A stretch of DNA of 64,000 bases from Petrolisthes cinctipes (GCA_033782935.1 JAWQEG010004756.1:7501-71500), one strand, 5' to 3'. Counted from the stretch's first letter, positions 1-13,900 are shown. The notes: generated by a model not told the origin, from the letters alone. Program-made: numbers and translations.

Positions 1-580
1 AGGGGGGAGGGGGTAATTGGGGGGGAGGGGGATGGGGGGGGAGTCAGTGGTGCAGTCATCAGCATATATGAATAAGCAAGTGTAGTAACATCTATGACGT
101 GTGTGTGTGTGTGTGTGTGTGTTGGTAGATGTATGAGTATGTGTGTGTTGGTAGATGTGTGTGTGTGTGTGTGTTGGTAGATGTGTGTGTGTGTGTGTGT
201 TGGTAGATGTGTGTGTGTGAGTATGTGTGTGTGTGTGTTGGTAGATGAGTGTGTGTGTGTGTGTGTGTTGGTATATGAGTGTGTGTGTGTGTGTGTGTTG
301 GTATATGAGTGTGTGTGTGTTGGTAGATGTATGAGTGTGTGTGTGTGTTGGTAGATGAGTATGTGTGTGTGTGTGTGTGTTGGTAGATGAGTATGTGTGT
401 GTGTGTTGGTAGATGTATGAGTGTGTGTCAGTAGATGTGTGTATGTGTGTGTGTGTTGGTAGATGTGTGTGTGTGTGAGTTGGTAGATGTGTGTGTGTGT
501 GTTGGTAGATGTATGAGTGTGTGTGTATGTCAGTAGATGAGTGTGAGTATATGTATATATGTGTGTGTGTGTGTGTGTAG
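1..580. repeat. GT-rich minisatellite
   Basis: Long (GT)n runs are broken at irregular intervals by TTGGTAGATG or TTGGTAGATGTATGAG, giving a degenerate minisatellite of about 25-45 bp units. It is probably intronic to the PLEKHA-type gene, whose first visible exon starts at 1412. The same TTGGTAGATG motif appears in reverse complement near 830-858. No coding potential. Confidence 0.9.
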
Positions 581-670
581 CAAAAATCCAAGTCGGTACA
601 CGGAATATATAAAAAGGTAAAAATAATAATACAAGAACTATAGTATTACGAGTAGAAAGCCGACGGCACC

Positions 671-860
671 TTGAAACACACACTCACACACACACACACA
701 CAAATACAAAAACACACAAATACAAAAACACACACACACTCTCTCATACATCTACTGACACACACACACACACAAATACATACTCATCTACACACACAAA
801 TACACACATCTACTGACACACACACATATTCTTACATCTACCAACACACACACACACAGG
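671..860. repeat. CA-rich minisatellite, inverted relative to 1-580
   Basis: (CA)n runs alternate with CATCTACTGACAC and ACATCTACCAACAC, the reverse complement of the spacer in the preceding GT array. The two arrays flank about 90 bp of ordinary AT-rich sequence and could fold into one large hairpin. The long threonine/histidine open frame here is a by-product of the repeat. Confidence 0.8.
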
Positions 861-1411
861 CAGAATGGAAGGCTGGCTGGCTGGCTGGAACGAGAGCAAC
901 AAAAGGCTTTAAGAAATACAGTCAGTCCCTCGTGACGTGAGTGTGAGGAAAGCTAATCTGGAAACTAGGGAAGAAATATTGCCATCTCAGTCATTTTACA
1001 GTTTTTGGTGTGTAGAGAGAGTATTTGTTATTATGGACGAATTTGCATTTATATACGTGATGCCTAGCTACAGGGAATGTCTGAGGATGGTAATTAAAAG
1101 CAAGTACCTGATAATTGACACTGGTTAAGTTAGGTTAGGTTAGGTTGGTAAATAGGAGGGGCAGAAGTCAGTATTGAGGATGGTAATAAAAAGCAAGTAC
1201 CTGGTAATAGACACTGGTTACTCAAATGGGACAAGTATCTTTCTTTCACCTGGGCTGTACCACCCATTCATGTGTCCAACTGTACTTATCACTCCCTTAA
1301 TAATAATACCCCCTTTACCCTATACTTATACCCTCCTACCTTCCTTATACTTGTCCCCCTAATCTAATGAATGAAGTGTTTTAATTTTTTTCTGTTTTTG
1401 TGGCGTTGCAG
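861..1411. other. Intron sequence before first visible exon
   Basis: No certain gene is seen. A block of about 45 bp (GAGGATGGTAATTAAAAGCA...) at about 1082-1126 recurs at about 1177-1215. Between them is a short TTAGG tract (about 1126-1147), the arthropod telomere pentamer, here far too short to be a telomere. The stretch 861-935 is exon-like (acceptor CACAG, donor GTGAGT) but no phase suits the next exon well. Confidence 0.5.
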
Positions 1412-2328
1412 AAGTCAAACTTGGGGAGACACTACCTCGCCATAACGACCCTACCAGCAGCAGCACATCGGTTACCCAGGGCCACCACCACCACCAACCA
1501 CCTTACCAACAACAACAACACCCACACCCTCAGAACTACCAACACCACCCACATCCACACTCCCAGAACCAATACCACCATTACAAAAGCGATGACCTAC
1601 ACGCCTATCATCAAATGTACCCGGGTCGAACTTCTCACCACCAGAGTAATGGACCCTATGCTAACTATCAACAGACCTCGTACTATGCTGATGATTATGT
1701 TGATAGTTATAAACACGACTATCACCACACGACTACTACCAATTCTACTACTACTACTAACACTACCAGGCCAGGGACTAACTACCCCGACAGTCCACCA
1801 CAACCACAACAACTACCAGACTACAACACAGCTGTAAATAGTCAAAGGGGTCGACAGAATGGGACCTACCACCATCGCTCACCACAATACGACTTCCAAG
1901 ATTACCACAACTATAAAAACCAACAACAACAACAACACGAAGATTACAAACAACAACAGGAAGATTACAAACAACTCCAACACGAAGATTACAAACAACT
2001 ACAACAACAACAACAACAACACGAAGACTACAAACAACAACAACTTGAAGATTACAAACAACTCCAACAACTTGAAGATTACAAACAACAACAACAACAA
2101 CACGAAGATTACAAACACCAACTTCAACTACAGGAAGATTACAAACACCAACAACAACAACAACAACAACACCATCAAACAGAATATGGTGGTAGTTATG
2201 GAAAGCACTCATCATCATCATCACGTCATCACCATCGGATCACCACCAATGACCTTCACCATCATCACCAACAACAACAACATCAGCAACAACAACAGTT
2301 TTCTGACTCTGAGCTCACCGTGTCCAAA
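1412..2328 (+). CDS. PLEKHA5/6/7: PLEKHA-like exon A: Gln/His-rich linker with EDYK repeats
   Basis: The acceptor is TGGCGTTGCAG and the donor is AAA|GTAAGT. The exon starts with two bases that finish a split codon and ends in phase 0, about 305 codons. It encodes VKLGETLPRHNDPTSS, then a His/Gln/Tyr-rich stretch, and then eight EDYK motifs spaced by 3-8 Gln/Leu/His residues (about 1939-2170), ending SDSELTVSK. The repeat is largely CAA codons, so it looks grown from a (CAA)n microsatellite held in frame. It is probably a disordered linker after the off-window PH domain. Conservation outside close relatives is expected to be low; the exon call rests on frame length, splice sites and phase. 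Confidence 0.75.
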
Positions 2329-5300
2329 GTAAGTTAAATTATTCCTGTTTGTGTGTATGTGTGTGTTTGTTTGGGTAATGTATGTATGTATGTCAATAAA
2401 TACCCTATGTATGTATGTATGTATGTATGTTTATTATGGTATGTATGTATGTCTGAGTTCTGTGATCTTCTAGAGAAAAAGATAAAAAGAGATTTGAGAT
2501 ATTTTCTTTTATCTAATTTACGTAATTTTTTAGTGTGGTAGATGTGATTGCTCAATGGGCCATATTATGCAAGAACATTGATGGTGAATACGATGGTGTG
2601 GTACCGGTACGATGGCTCCATAGACAAAACAACAGAGCACTATCTATCGTACCAGTACCACACCATCATCAACAACACCAAGATTAATAAGAAAGGTATA
2701 GATTGATTGATATTAGGCGCCGCAACAGCTAGGTCATATAGCGCCAGAGAAAGATGATAGAGAGGTGTGACAGCAAGCAGGAAGGAAATAAAATGAGAGA
2801 GAGAGAGAAAAAAAAAAATCGATTAGGAAAGGTTAATGTGGTGTGTATGTATGTGTGTGTATGTCAGTATAAAGGGACTATAATATAAACGGGCATGAAT
2901 ACAATATTATAATTTGCTTGAAGCTTAATTTAGATATAGATTAGAGTTATACAGTTAAGGTGAGATTTTCTTGTTGATAAATTGTAAGGTTACTGACTCC
3001 TTCAAACTATACTAAGAAACAGACCATTATCTCAGTATTACAAATGGGTGTGTGTGTGTGTCTGTGTGTGTTTCATCTCAGTGTTACAAATGTGTGTGTG
3101 TGTGTCTGTGTGTGTGTATCATCTCAGTGTTACAAATGTGTGTGTCTGTGTGTGTGTATCATCTCAGTGTTATAAATGGGTGTGTCTGTGTGTGTGTGTG
3201 TATCATCTCAGTGTTACAAATGTGTGTGTCTGTGTGTGTGTATCATCTCAGTGTTATAAATGGGTGTGTCTGTGTGTGTGTGTGTGTATCATCTCAGTGT
3301 TATAAATGGGTGTGTCTGTGTGTGTGTGTGTATCATCTCAGTGTTATAAATGTGTGTGTCTGTGTGTGTGTGTGTGTATCATCTCAGTGTTATAAATGGG
3401 TGTGTCTGTGTGTGTATCATCTCAGTGTTATAAATGGGTGTGTCTGTGTGTGTGTGTGTGTGTTTCATCTCAGTGTTACAAATGTGTGTGTCTGTGTGTG
3501 TGTATCATCTCAGTGTTACAAATGTGTGTGTCTGTGTGTGTGTGTGTGTTTCATCTCAGTGTTATAAATGTGTGTGTCTGTGTGTGTGTGTGTGTGTGTA
3601 TCATCTCAGTGTTATAAATGGGTGTGTCTGTGTGTGTGTGTGTGTGTTTCTTGGTACAGCTTGGAGAAATTGGTAGCTTTTCCAGTTTACCAATCACCAT
3701 GAAAATCTCACCTTAAATAATTTGTTTTGTTGTTGTTGTTGTTGTTGCACTGTGGTTGATTGATTGATTGATTGCAGTCTGGGCTCGTGATGTGTTTTTG
3801 CTTTGCATTGCACAGTGAATGATTTGATTGGAATAGATAGAATGTAGTCACGGCACATAATAATAATAATAATCCTTGACCAGACTATCCCTTTAATTAT
3901 ACCCTGGTTTGACGAGGACTAAGTGCCGTAGTTTAAAAATAATTTGAGGGTCTTTACTGGAGCTCAATGAATCCTCCAAAATAATCCAGGCCACAGATTC
4001 TCTATTAGAAATACTTAAGGATTCTGTTGCCCGGAGTAGTTTGGAGGATTCATAGAGTACCAGTAAGTGCCCTCAAATTTTTTTTTAAACTACGTAAAAC
4101 TAAAAATAAGTGCCGTGATTGATTGCAAAGTAGTGAGTGCATCTTTGTAGAGCATGGTGTCAGTTGATTGAGGCTGTATGCAAGAACGACCCGTGGTGGT
4201 GGTGGTGTTGGGACTATGGTGTGGTACCGATACGATGGCACTGTTGTTGTCATCGTATCAGTACCATGCCATCGTCAACACCATTAAGGACCCTGTGATC
4301 GTGTATGAAAATTGGAGGCTTCTGATTCCTCCTGACTATGCCACGAAACAAACAAACTCCTTCCATATAGGTGTGTGTGTGTGTGTGTTTCGTGGCAATA
4401 TTTGAAGGACTCGTTTACCTCCAATTTTCTGACTACATCACACACAGGGTCACTTAATGTTCTTGAATACGGCCCATTTCTCTTGTCATTATCTAGTGCG
4501 TTGAGATTTAATTAAAGACTATTTTTGTATATTGGCATGCATTAAAATTGACCTTAAAAGTGGGTTAATACAATTTTTGGTGCCATCGGAGAGCCGTGAT
4601 TCCCCCAAAGTATGCCAGGAAACAGGACCATATGAACACAGATTAATGGTGTTCTGTTGTTGCTTGGAATAGTTTGGAGGAATCATTAGCTCCAGAAATA
4701 CCACCAATGCTGTACTTCCCTCTTAATAATAATAATAATAATAATAATGTTGATCAGTGCATCTAAAAATCTTATAGTTTCTAGATTATACAGTAGTTTT
4801 GTCTTTTAGAATTTGTAGGTTATTTGTGCTTGATTATAAAACTTTCTTATTATTTTTTGTACATAAATAGAGATTGAAATAGCCATGGGAAAATTATACA
4901 CATCAAAAACATGCAGAATAATTATATACATCAAACATACAGAATAATTATACACCTCAAACATACAGAATAATTATACACATGAAACATACAGAATAAT
5001 TATATACATCAAACATACAGAATAATTATACACTTCAAACATACAGAATAATTATACACATGAAACATACAGAATAATTATACACATCAAACATACAGAA
5101 TAATTATATACTTCAAACATACAGAATAATTATATATACACCATTAGGATAAAATTAATGGAATTCTTACAGTATTTGTTATTTATTTTAGTCTACTTGT
5201 CTTGTCGCGTTTATTTTGAAGTTTTAGGATAGATAATGTTGGGAGGGATTAATAATATGAAATAAAATCCACTTGATATCCTTCCCCATTAGTTATGATA

Positions 5301-6292
5301 TTAATTTTATGATTTTTTTAATAATATGAAATAAAATCTACTTAATATCCTTCCCAATTAGTTATGGTATTAATTTAATTATATTTATATCCGTATATGT
5401 TACTCGTACCAACAATGACATTTATTAGGTGATTTTACTTTCATTTGACTTGACATTTTGATATTTATTTATTTTTTATTTTTTTTACTTTGGTGATGAC
5501 AGACTAGATGTTGTTGACATTTTACACACAACAGTACAAGGGCAGGCATTACCCTCTGGAAATTTATAACAGGGCTTCTCAACCACATTCTCAGAAATTG
5601 AAGTCAGTTTATAAATATCAGTGGCTTCTTGGAGTCTGTGTACCAAAAAAAAAGAGAAACCCTGCGTTAAGGAACACCACACGTTTTGCCATAGTGGGTT
5701 AGTTAGATGCTTTGTCTGTTACACCCAAGAACAGATATATATATACAGTATAATTATGTGTGTAGAGAAAGCTTTGAACATCAACACTTTGCACTTTGCT
5801 GGTTGGTATACAAACATGAAAAATTGGCTGATGTTGTGTTTTTAGTTTTAATAATACAATATAGTGCATGGCAATTCAATGGCTGTTTATTTATAGTGTA
5901 TGTATTGAAAGAGCATTGCTTCCATGTTATAGAGAGACTTGTTATGGTACAATTTACACATGGTAGGAATTTTTATCCGTTGATCAGCCGTGATGAGCGA
6001 GTAAACTAAACTTATTGTGGCTTGATCTTATATTGATACTACAACAATGTATTATAATTACCATGGAGTCATTCACAGATAGTTGTAGTTGTTGTTTGTT
6101 GTTGTTCTTCATTCATGTCAGGTTTCATACACTTAATATTGTTCTATGTTCAGTCTTCTATCTATCTATCTAATCTATCTATCTATCTATACTTTATATT
6201 GTTGTATGTTCAGTCTTCTATCTATCTATCTATCTATCTGTCTCTATCTATCTATCTGTCTATCTATCTATCTGTCTCTATCTATCTATCTG

Positions 6293-6328
<36 letters not shown>

Positions 6329-7583
6329 CACTTATATAGTTGTATGTTTAGTCTTGATACTCACTTATTAATTTATAGGCTGGTAATATTAAACTTTATC
6401 TTAAACGAAAACAATCTTCGTCGCTATATTCGCACTGCAAAATAATGCAAATTGAGCGACTAATATTGTTTTCGTGGAAGATAAAGTTTAATACTAACTA
6501 CCAACCATCCATAATATCACAACACTCCACACTTTAATAACTTAATAACTAGGCTACCATTTAAATACAGGATTATTTTTCAAGGAGGTAGTACAGTTTT
6601 GGTTAATTTGCAGCAACCGATTCCTCCCAAACTATTCCAAGCAAACAACAGGACACCATTATTATTTGTTTATCTGGTCCTGTTGTTTCCTGGCCTACTT
6701 TGGTGGAATCAAGGCGCTGTAATGTACCAAATGTGATACAACCCACAAACAATCATTTATATTATTTATATACAGTTGTCTTTGATAGATAGAAATCCAC
6801 CATTATTTTATTGTTCAGTGCTGTTGAGTTTTTGTTGCATCATTTACTAATCATTCTAGATACAGTACCTATATAGCACTACACATTATCATAGCATATG
6901 CAAATGTCGCTAAATGCATCGGCTTATTTACAGTACTCCCTTGATGTATAATGAATGAAAACTTGTATTAATCACTTCATTTTTACACTCAGTCCCTCGT
7001 TGAAGACTTAACAAATATTTTCCGAGGCCTTTGTTATTCATCACCGTACAGACTGAAGGATTAATTGAGCCTGTAAAATCTGGAGCCAAATGAGTCTTCC
7101 AAACTATTCCAAGCAACTAACTAACAGGACATCATTATTGTAGTTCATCTGGTCCTGTTGTTTCCTGGCATACTTTGGAGGAATCAAGGCACTCTAATGT
7201 ACCAAAAAGGAATTACCCCACTTAAAGGGCTGGTTTATATTGAGGGAAAACTGTATCATGGTACGGTTACTAAGCTGCTGTTGTTATGCTATACCCCGGG
7301 CTGCAGTAGTGAAATGGCTTATAATGCTATTGCCGAGCGTATGTTATGAATGTGTGTGTGTGTGTGTGTTAATATGTGAATGTGTTGTGAATTGGTTGTG
7401 AAATGGTTGAGTGTGTGTGTGTTTATTTGTGAATGTGTAGTGAATTGGTTGTGAAATGGTTGAGTGTGTGTGTGTGTGTGTGTTTTTTTACAGTGTGTGT
7501 CAGTTTGCATTTACAGTGTGTGTGTGTGTGTGTGTTTCAGTTTGTATTTACAGTATGTGTGTGTGTGTGTTTGTTTAAATTTA

Positions 7584-7616
<33 letters not shown>

Positions 7617-7663
7617 AGTTTGCATTTACAGTGTGTGTGTGTGTGTTTCAGTTTGCATTTACA

Positions 7664-7698
<35 letters not shown>

Positions 7699-10600
7699 GG
7701 GAGGAACTAACAGTTACTAATGTGCACCTGTCTGTGTGTGCGTGTGCGTGTGTGTGTGTGTGTGTCTGTGCAGCGTCGTACTCGTCGAGCCCTGAGTGGC
7801 CGAGGAGCCGGGGGTGGCGGAGGTGGAGGGGGGCGTCCTGCCTCCCTCCACACCACACCGCAGCATACCTTCTCTTCTACTGCTTCTACTAACACCGTGC
7901 CGCCACACCACCAACACCATCATCATCACCTTCACCACCACCATCATCATCCCCACCACCACCAGCACCACCAACAACACCACCACCAGCACCCGCACCA
8001 GCAGCAGACGATGGCAGGAGGAATAGGAGGAGGTGGAGGACAACAACAAGACACAGGTGTAGACGTGAGGGGACTACAAGGACTGAGTGCCGGGGAACTG
8101 TTGGGCAAGACACACGAGGAATTGGTTCTGTTGTTGATACAGTTGCGTCGTCACCACTCGGCACTGCAGTCAGCTCGTCATCACTCGCGCCTGGAGAGAG
8201 ATTCCCAGGTACTGTAAGCCCTGACCCTCTCAACAAGGCTATATATAGGGTCAATATTGGCCTGGCTCAGTGGATTCAAACCTATTTTATCAAGGTATAT
8301 ACAGTACTACCATCACACGCACCCATCACCCCATCCCACCTCACCCCATCCCATCCTACTCCACACATACTAGTTCCATTATCCTCCGTACTCCTTCCTT
8401 CATCCTCCATCCTCAGGTGTCCTAGGAGTCACTGAAAACAGGTTGGAGGATCTAGAAAGCTATATTTTGACTAGAGTATTGAGGAAAATGTATACTATTG
8501 ATAATATACAGTAGGTCCTCAATATAATGTTAAAAAATACCTCTTGTATATTAGCCCTCCAATTCTCCAAGTTAGCAAAAAGAGGTTCTTACCTTAACTA
8601 AGATGGCAATACACTTATGGTACATTAGAGTGCCTTGATTCCTCCAAAGTATATACCAGGAAACAAACAGCACCAGATTAACAAAAAACATAAATAATGG
8701 TGTTCTGTTGTTGCTTGAAATAGTTTGGAGAAATCACTTAGCTCCATTTTTACCACCAACAATTCTGTACTGCCCTCTTTAGTTACGGTAATTAAGTGGG
8801 TTTATTTAGCATGATGTGGAGGACTTTATGTATTGTACCTAACCCATCCATCCATCCACCCACCCACCAAGCGACATTCTGGGCACTCATGGTAGCAAAA
8901 GTCACACCACTGAATGTAGTAACAGTAACGCCTCAGCGATTGATTACACACATTCAGTTGGCAGTCCGACAAGCAATTTATTTATTTATTTTTATATATA
9001 TTTATTTATTTATTTTTTTATATATTTATGTATTTATTTTTTATTAATAACTTTAAGTCCCACTATCTACTGTATTTGCTTTTTAATTGTCACTTGCTTT
9101 ATTTGTGTAGTTATTGTATCCTCGTGTATGCTTTCTGTTTTGTCACTTGCTTTATTTTGTACACTCGTGATACATAATTTCCGACCAGAGTGTGAGGAGC
9201 AGAGAGCTTCGAATCGCCTGGTATTGTTCATTTCCCCACCCAGTACACCTATAGAGGCTGAGTTTGAAGGCAGGGTATGTGTGTGTGGTGCCTGCCGTTC
9301 GTCTCTGGTCAAAGATTATTTATCATGAGTGTATTCTACTCTTCTGTCTCTTTGTCTGGGTTAATATTTTGCTTTGGATTTAGACATTTTAGATTGATTT
9401 GTTTAGCACACACATATATCTGCTTTACAACACACTGTTTTGTAGTTGCATGCTTGGCTTTTCCATCTGCACGACATCAACTTTTACACCGTAGAATATT
9501 ACAGTAAAGTATATTTTTAAACGGATAGATAGTTTTTTAAAGCTCATAAATAGCCTATTAAAAATAAATAATCCTGAGTAGCATTGCATCACGGTACTAT
9601 AAAATTAAAATAGGCTACAGTACAGTACTTAATAAATTGATAGTTTTATAAAGCTCATAGCCTATTAAAATAAAAGAAATGTTTAATTAGATTGCATCAC
9701 TGTATTATAGATAGACTACATACAGTAATGCATCTTAAGTATAAAATCATAAAATATGTTGGTAAGTATAGTAAAAATATTGGTAAATCTGATTAAGCCT
9801 ATGTCCAGTGTCGGAACATATAAAAAAAAAAAAAAAAAAAAAAAAATGGTATTCAACTCTATAAAGTAAAATATAAAGTACAGTACAGCACTTGTGTATA
9901 AATATTGACTCAAACTACTGTTATGTTTAGGTTACAAAATAATATAGTTTATAGTTATCTAGAGACATAGACTTCATTGTGCTTAACATAAAAATTGACT
10001 TCATTCATATTGCACATTATAATTAACTTGACTGTATATCATTATTTCAGATAAAGAAAGTTGATGTTTCTGTGTTAAAATTCCACTCAGTGTGCTTTTT
10101 ATAAATTATGTAGCTAAACCCACACTTGAAACTGAATATACATCTCTTAAATAATATAATATAATATAATATAATATAATAATATAATAATAACACACAC
10201 AGTTTCTAATGTCACACTGGTATCGTCAAATTTATTTTAATATTTTTAGAAGAGATTTTTAATGCTATATGAATATGAGTTTAGCTACATAATGACAAAA
10301 TTAATTCATAGCAGTGTGATTATAAGACCTACTGACCTCTTACTGTTTTATGGAGCACTTAATTACCTTCTTTGTGATTGATGAGAGTTGGTTGGTGTGT
10401 GTGTGACGAGGGAAAGAAGACTCGTATGTTTGTGTGTGTGTGTGTGTGTGTGTGGAATATAGCTCTTGAATTTCAAGGGGAATAAGACTTGAATGTTTGT
10501 GTGTGTGTGTGTGTGTGTGGAATATATATCTTGAATTTCGAGGGGAATAAGACCTGAATGTATGTTTGTATGTGTGTGTGTGTGTGGAGAATATAGCTCT

Positions 10601-10910
10601 TGAATTTTGGCACCTGTGATGAGGGGAATAAGACCTGAATGTGTGTGTGTGTGTGTGTGTGTGGAATATATAGCTCCTGAAAATCGGCACCTGTGATGAG
10701 GGGAGTAAGACCTGAATGAACGTTTGTGTGTGTGGAATATATCTCTTGAATTTCGAGGGGAATAAGACCTGAATGTGTGTGTGTGTGTATGTGTGGAATA
10801 TAGCTCTTGAAAATCAGCACCTGTGATGTAGGGGAATAAGACCTGAATGCGTGTGTGTGTGTGTGTGGAATATATATCTTGAATTTCGAGGGGAATAAGA
10901 CCTGAATGTT

Positions 10911-10946
<36 letters not shown>

Positions 10947-13900
10947 CTAGTTGTTGTCGTTGTGTCTTAGGCCCGTTTGGCTCAGTTGGATGAGGAACAC
11001 CGAGAAGAACACCTACGCAGACTGGCCACCCTCAACAACCACCTGCATGATCTTGACAAGCAGGTGGGCGGACAGACGGGTCAAATGACATATTATGCGA
11101 TGGGTCATATTCAAGAACGTCGTGTTGGTGGGTTGGTTGGTGTGTACGATGGACGGTACAAATGGCGGCTCCGTGGAAAAACAATACAGTAGAGCCGTCG
11201 TATCAGTACCACGCCATCGTCAACACCACCACCAAGACCACGGATGTTCTTGCATATGATCCAAGTTTGTAGTCCAAAAACCATGAAAGGTGTTAGTTAA
11301 TGGTTAGGTTATTTCAATACAATCTCGGTCCAAATTTTGTGTTATATTTGTTTAGCCTAAAAATCCTTGTTGTGGTTTTGAATTACCTGACACAATACTT
11401 GATGGGGTGTGGGAATAGCGGGGGGGGGGGGTTTAGGGGGGTGCGAGAGTAGGGGACAGGCTTTGGGGGGGGGGTTTGTGGGGTGTGTGGGAGTAGGGGG
11501 ACAGGCTTGGGGGTGTGTGGGAATATGAGACAGGCTTTCTACGCACCCCAAGCCTGACCCCTTATTCCTGCACCCCCTAAACCCCTCCCCCCCCCCAAGC
11601 CTGTTCCCCTACTCCTGCACCCCCCTAAACCACCCCCTCCCCAAGCCTGTCCTCCTATTCCCACACATCATTAAACTGTTCACATTAATTTTTTTTTTTT
11701 TTCTTTCTTTTTTTTTTTTAGTAATGTAATCCAAGACAAATTACCGTACTCCAATTACTTACTCCAACGAGGTAGTCTACTTACTTTTGACCATGACTGT
11801 ACATCAACTACAACAACTTACCGTACCCTCCTAATTAAAACTCCCAAATCCCTAAAAAAGAAAAAAAAAAATTGATGTTTACATAATTTTTGGTGTATTG
11901 TTCGTTGTACAGTAGACCTTTGATAATTATAGCACTGATAGATTTAATTTTATCCACCACTAATTCTTTTTACACTTATTCCCTCGTTAAAATACAGTAT
12001 ACTTAAATATTTTCCCAAGCTTCTGTTACGGGAGTGTGGGGGAAGAGGGGGGGGTTTTGGGGGGGTGCGGGAGTAGGGGGACAGGCTTGGGGGGTGCGGG
12101 AATAGGGGGACAGGCTTTGGGGGGGTTTAGGTGGGTGCGGGAGTATTGGGACAGGCTTGGGGGGGGGTTGGGGGGTGCAGGAGTAGGGGGACAGGCTTGG
12201 GGGGGATTTAGGGGGTGCGGGAGTAGGGAGACAGGCTTGGGGGGGGGTTTGGAGGGTGCGGGAGTAGGGGACAGGCTTTCTACCTACCCCAAGCCTGTCC
12301 CCCTATCCCCCCCCCCCCCCAAGCCTGCCCCCCTACTCCCGCACCCCCTTAAGGGACCCTGTGTCGTAGTCAGAAAATTGGAGGTAAATGAGTCCTTCAA
12401 ATATTGCCACGAAACACACACACCTATAAGGAAGGAGCTTGTTTCGTGGCATAGTCAGGAGGAATCAGAAGCCTCCACATTTTATACACACAATCACAGT
12501 ATGATAATAATAAGTATGGAAAATAAAAATACAATTAATTTACTGTATAATAAAAATATAAGAGTCGGTGCAATAAAAGATTAAATTTTGCCCCGGCAGT
12601 ACGAGATGGGTAAACCTCTCATTAACCTGGTCGACAACATGGTGAAGTTAGGGTCCCTGTATAGAGGTGGTGACTCCAGACTACCACCACAACACGACCC
12701 CAGGCAGCCACGATCTTATTATGTGAGTCTTATTTTGCGCTTGCCTATTTGTGTCTTTACAGGATTGAGTCAAGCTCGTAATGTCCCGTATTTTAAATCA
12801 CAATTGTCATATTTTTCTTTAAAGTTGTGTGTGTTGTTGTGTTGTGTGTTGTGTGTGTGTCTGTGTGTGTGATGTATTGGTGTGGTGTGTGTGTGTGTGT
12901 TGTGTGGTGAGTGTGTGTGTGTGTTGTTGTGGTGTGTGTGTGGGGTGTGTTGTGTGGTGTGTGTGTGTTGTATTGTGTGTTGTGTGTGTGTTGTTGTGGT
13001 GTGTGTGTGGGGTGTGTTGTGTGTGTGTGTGTGTGTGTTGTATTGTGTGTTGTGTGTGTGTGTGTAGATTAATTTTTAGCCACATTTCAAATTATATTAT
13101 AGTGTTTTATCTTTCCGTGAATTAGCTTTATGGTGTAACTTCTCTTTCCAACTCCTTTATGAGTAATATGATGTACAGGATCTTGCATTAAATTTTAGAC
13201 AGTAATATTATTAAAATTTAGTTCGTCACATTAAATTTTAGACAGTAATATTAAAATTTAGTTTGTCACATTAAATATTAGTTAGTAACATTAAAGTTTA
13301 GACAGTAATATTAAAATGTAATTCGTCACATTAAATTTTAGAGAGTAACATAATATTTTAGTTTGTCACATTAAATTTTAGATAGTAACATTAAATTTTA
13401 GACAGTAATATTAAAATTTAGTTTGTCACATTACATTTTTGAGTTACATAAAATTTTAGACAGTAATATTAAAATTTAGTTCATCACATGAAATTTTAGA
13501 GAGTAACATAAAATTTTAGACATAATAATAAGATTTAGTTCGTCACATTAAATTTCAGATAGTAACATTAAATTTTAGACAGTAATATTAAAATTTAGTT
13601 CATCACATTACATTTTAGATAGTAACATTAAATTTTTGACAGTAACATAAAATTTTGGAGAGTTACATTAAATTTTATGTGTTGTTTCATTAAAGTTTAG
13701 ACTGTAACCTAATATTATCCAACAGGCCAAAGGGTTCGATTCCCTGGAGTTCTCACGTAGGGTTCAGGAGAGAAGGATTGTGGCAGAGGACCTTCAATTA
13801 CAGGAGCAGGAGTTGGGAGCAGCAGACCAAACGGACTTAGAGGTACGAGAATATACATTACTTTTTAATCACTGGAGGAGCAAATGTGTCCTCTCTCTCT

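Noticed and set aside
861..935. Exon-like piece (AEWKAGWLAG... or NGRLAGWLEREQQKALRN)
   Set aside because: The acceptor is in a CA repeat, and the best-looking frame meets TGA at the donor; no phase joins exon A cleanly.
1124..1147. Telomere (TTAGG)n
   Set aside because: Only about three to four units inside an intron; it supports an arthropod but is not a telomere.
2557..2690. Hairpin as a microRNA or other ncRNA gene
   Set aside because: Near-identical copies occur all over the window and are interrupted by other elements, so it is a mobile repeat.
3025..3650. CRISPR-like regular repeats and spacers
   Set aside because: The unit is (GT)n plus a constant block with no unique spacers, and it lies within transposon ends in a eukaryotic intron.
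7433..7892. Cys/Val- or His/Thr-rich open frames across GT/CA runs
   Set aside because: Dinucleotide repeats give open frames on both strands; only the part from 7774 is coding, in one frame.
13195..13705. Regular AT-rich repeat resembling an array of operator sites or a CRISPR
   Set aside because: Units are degenerate and spacers are copies of one another; it is a simple tandem repeat.
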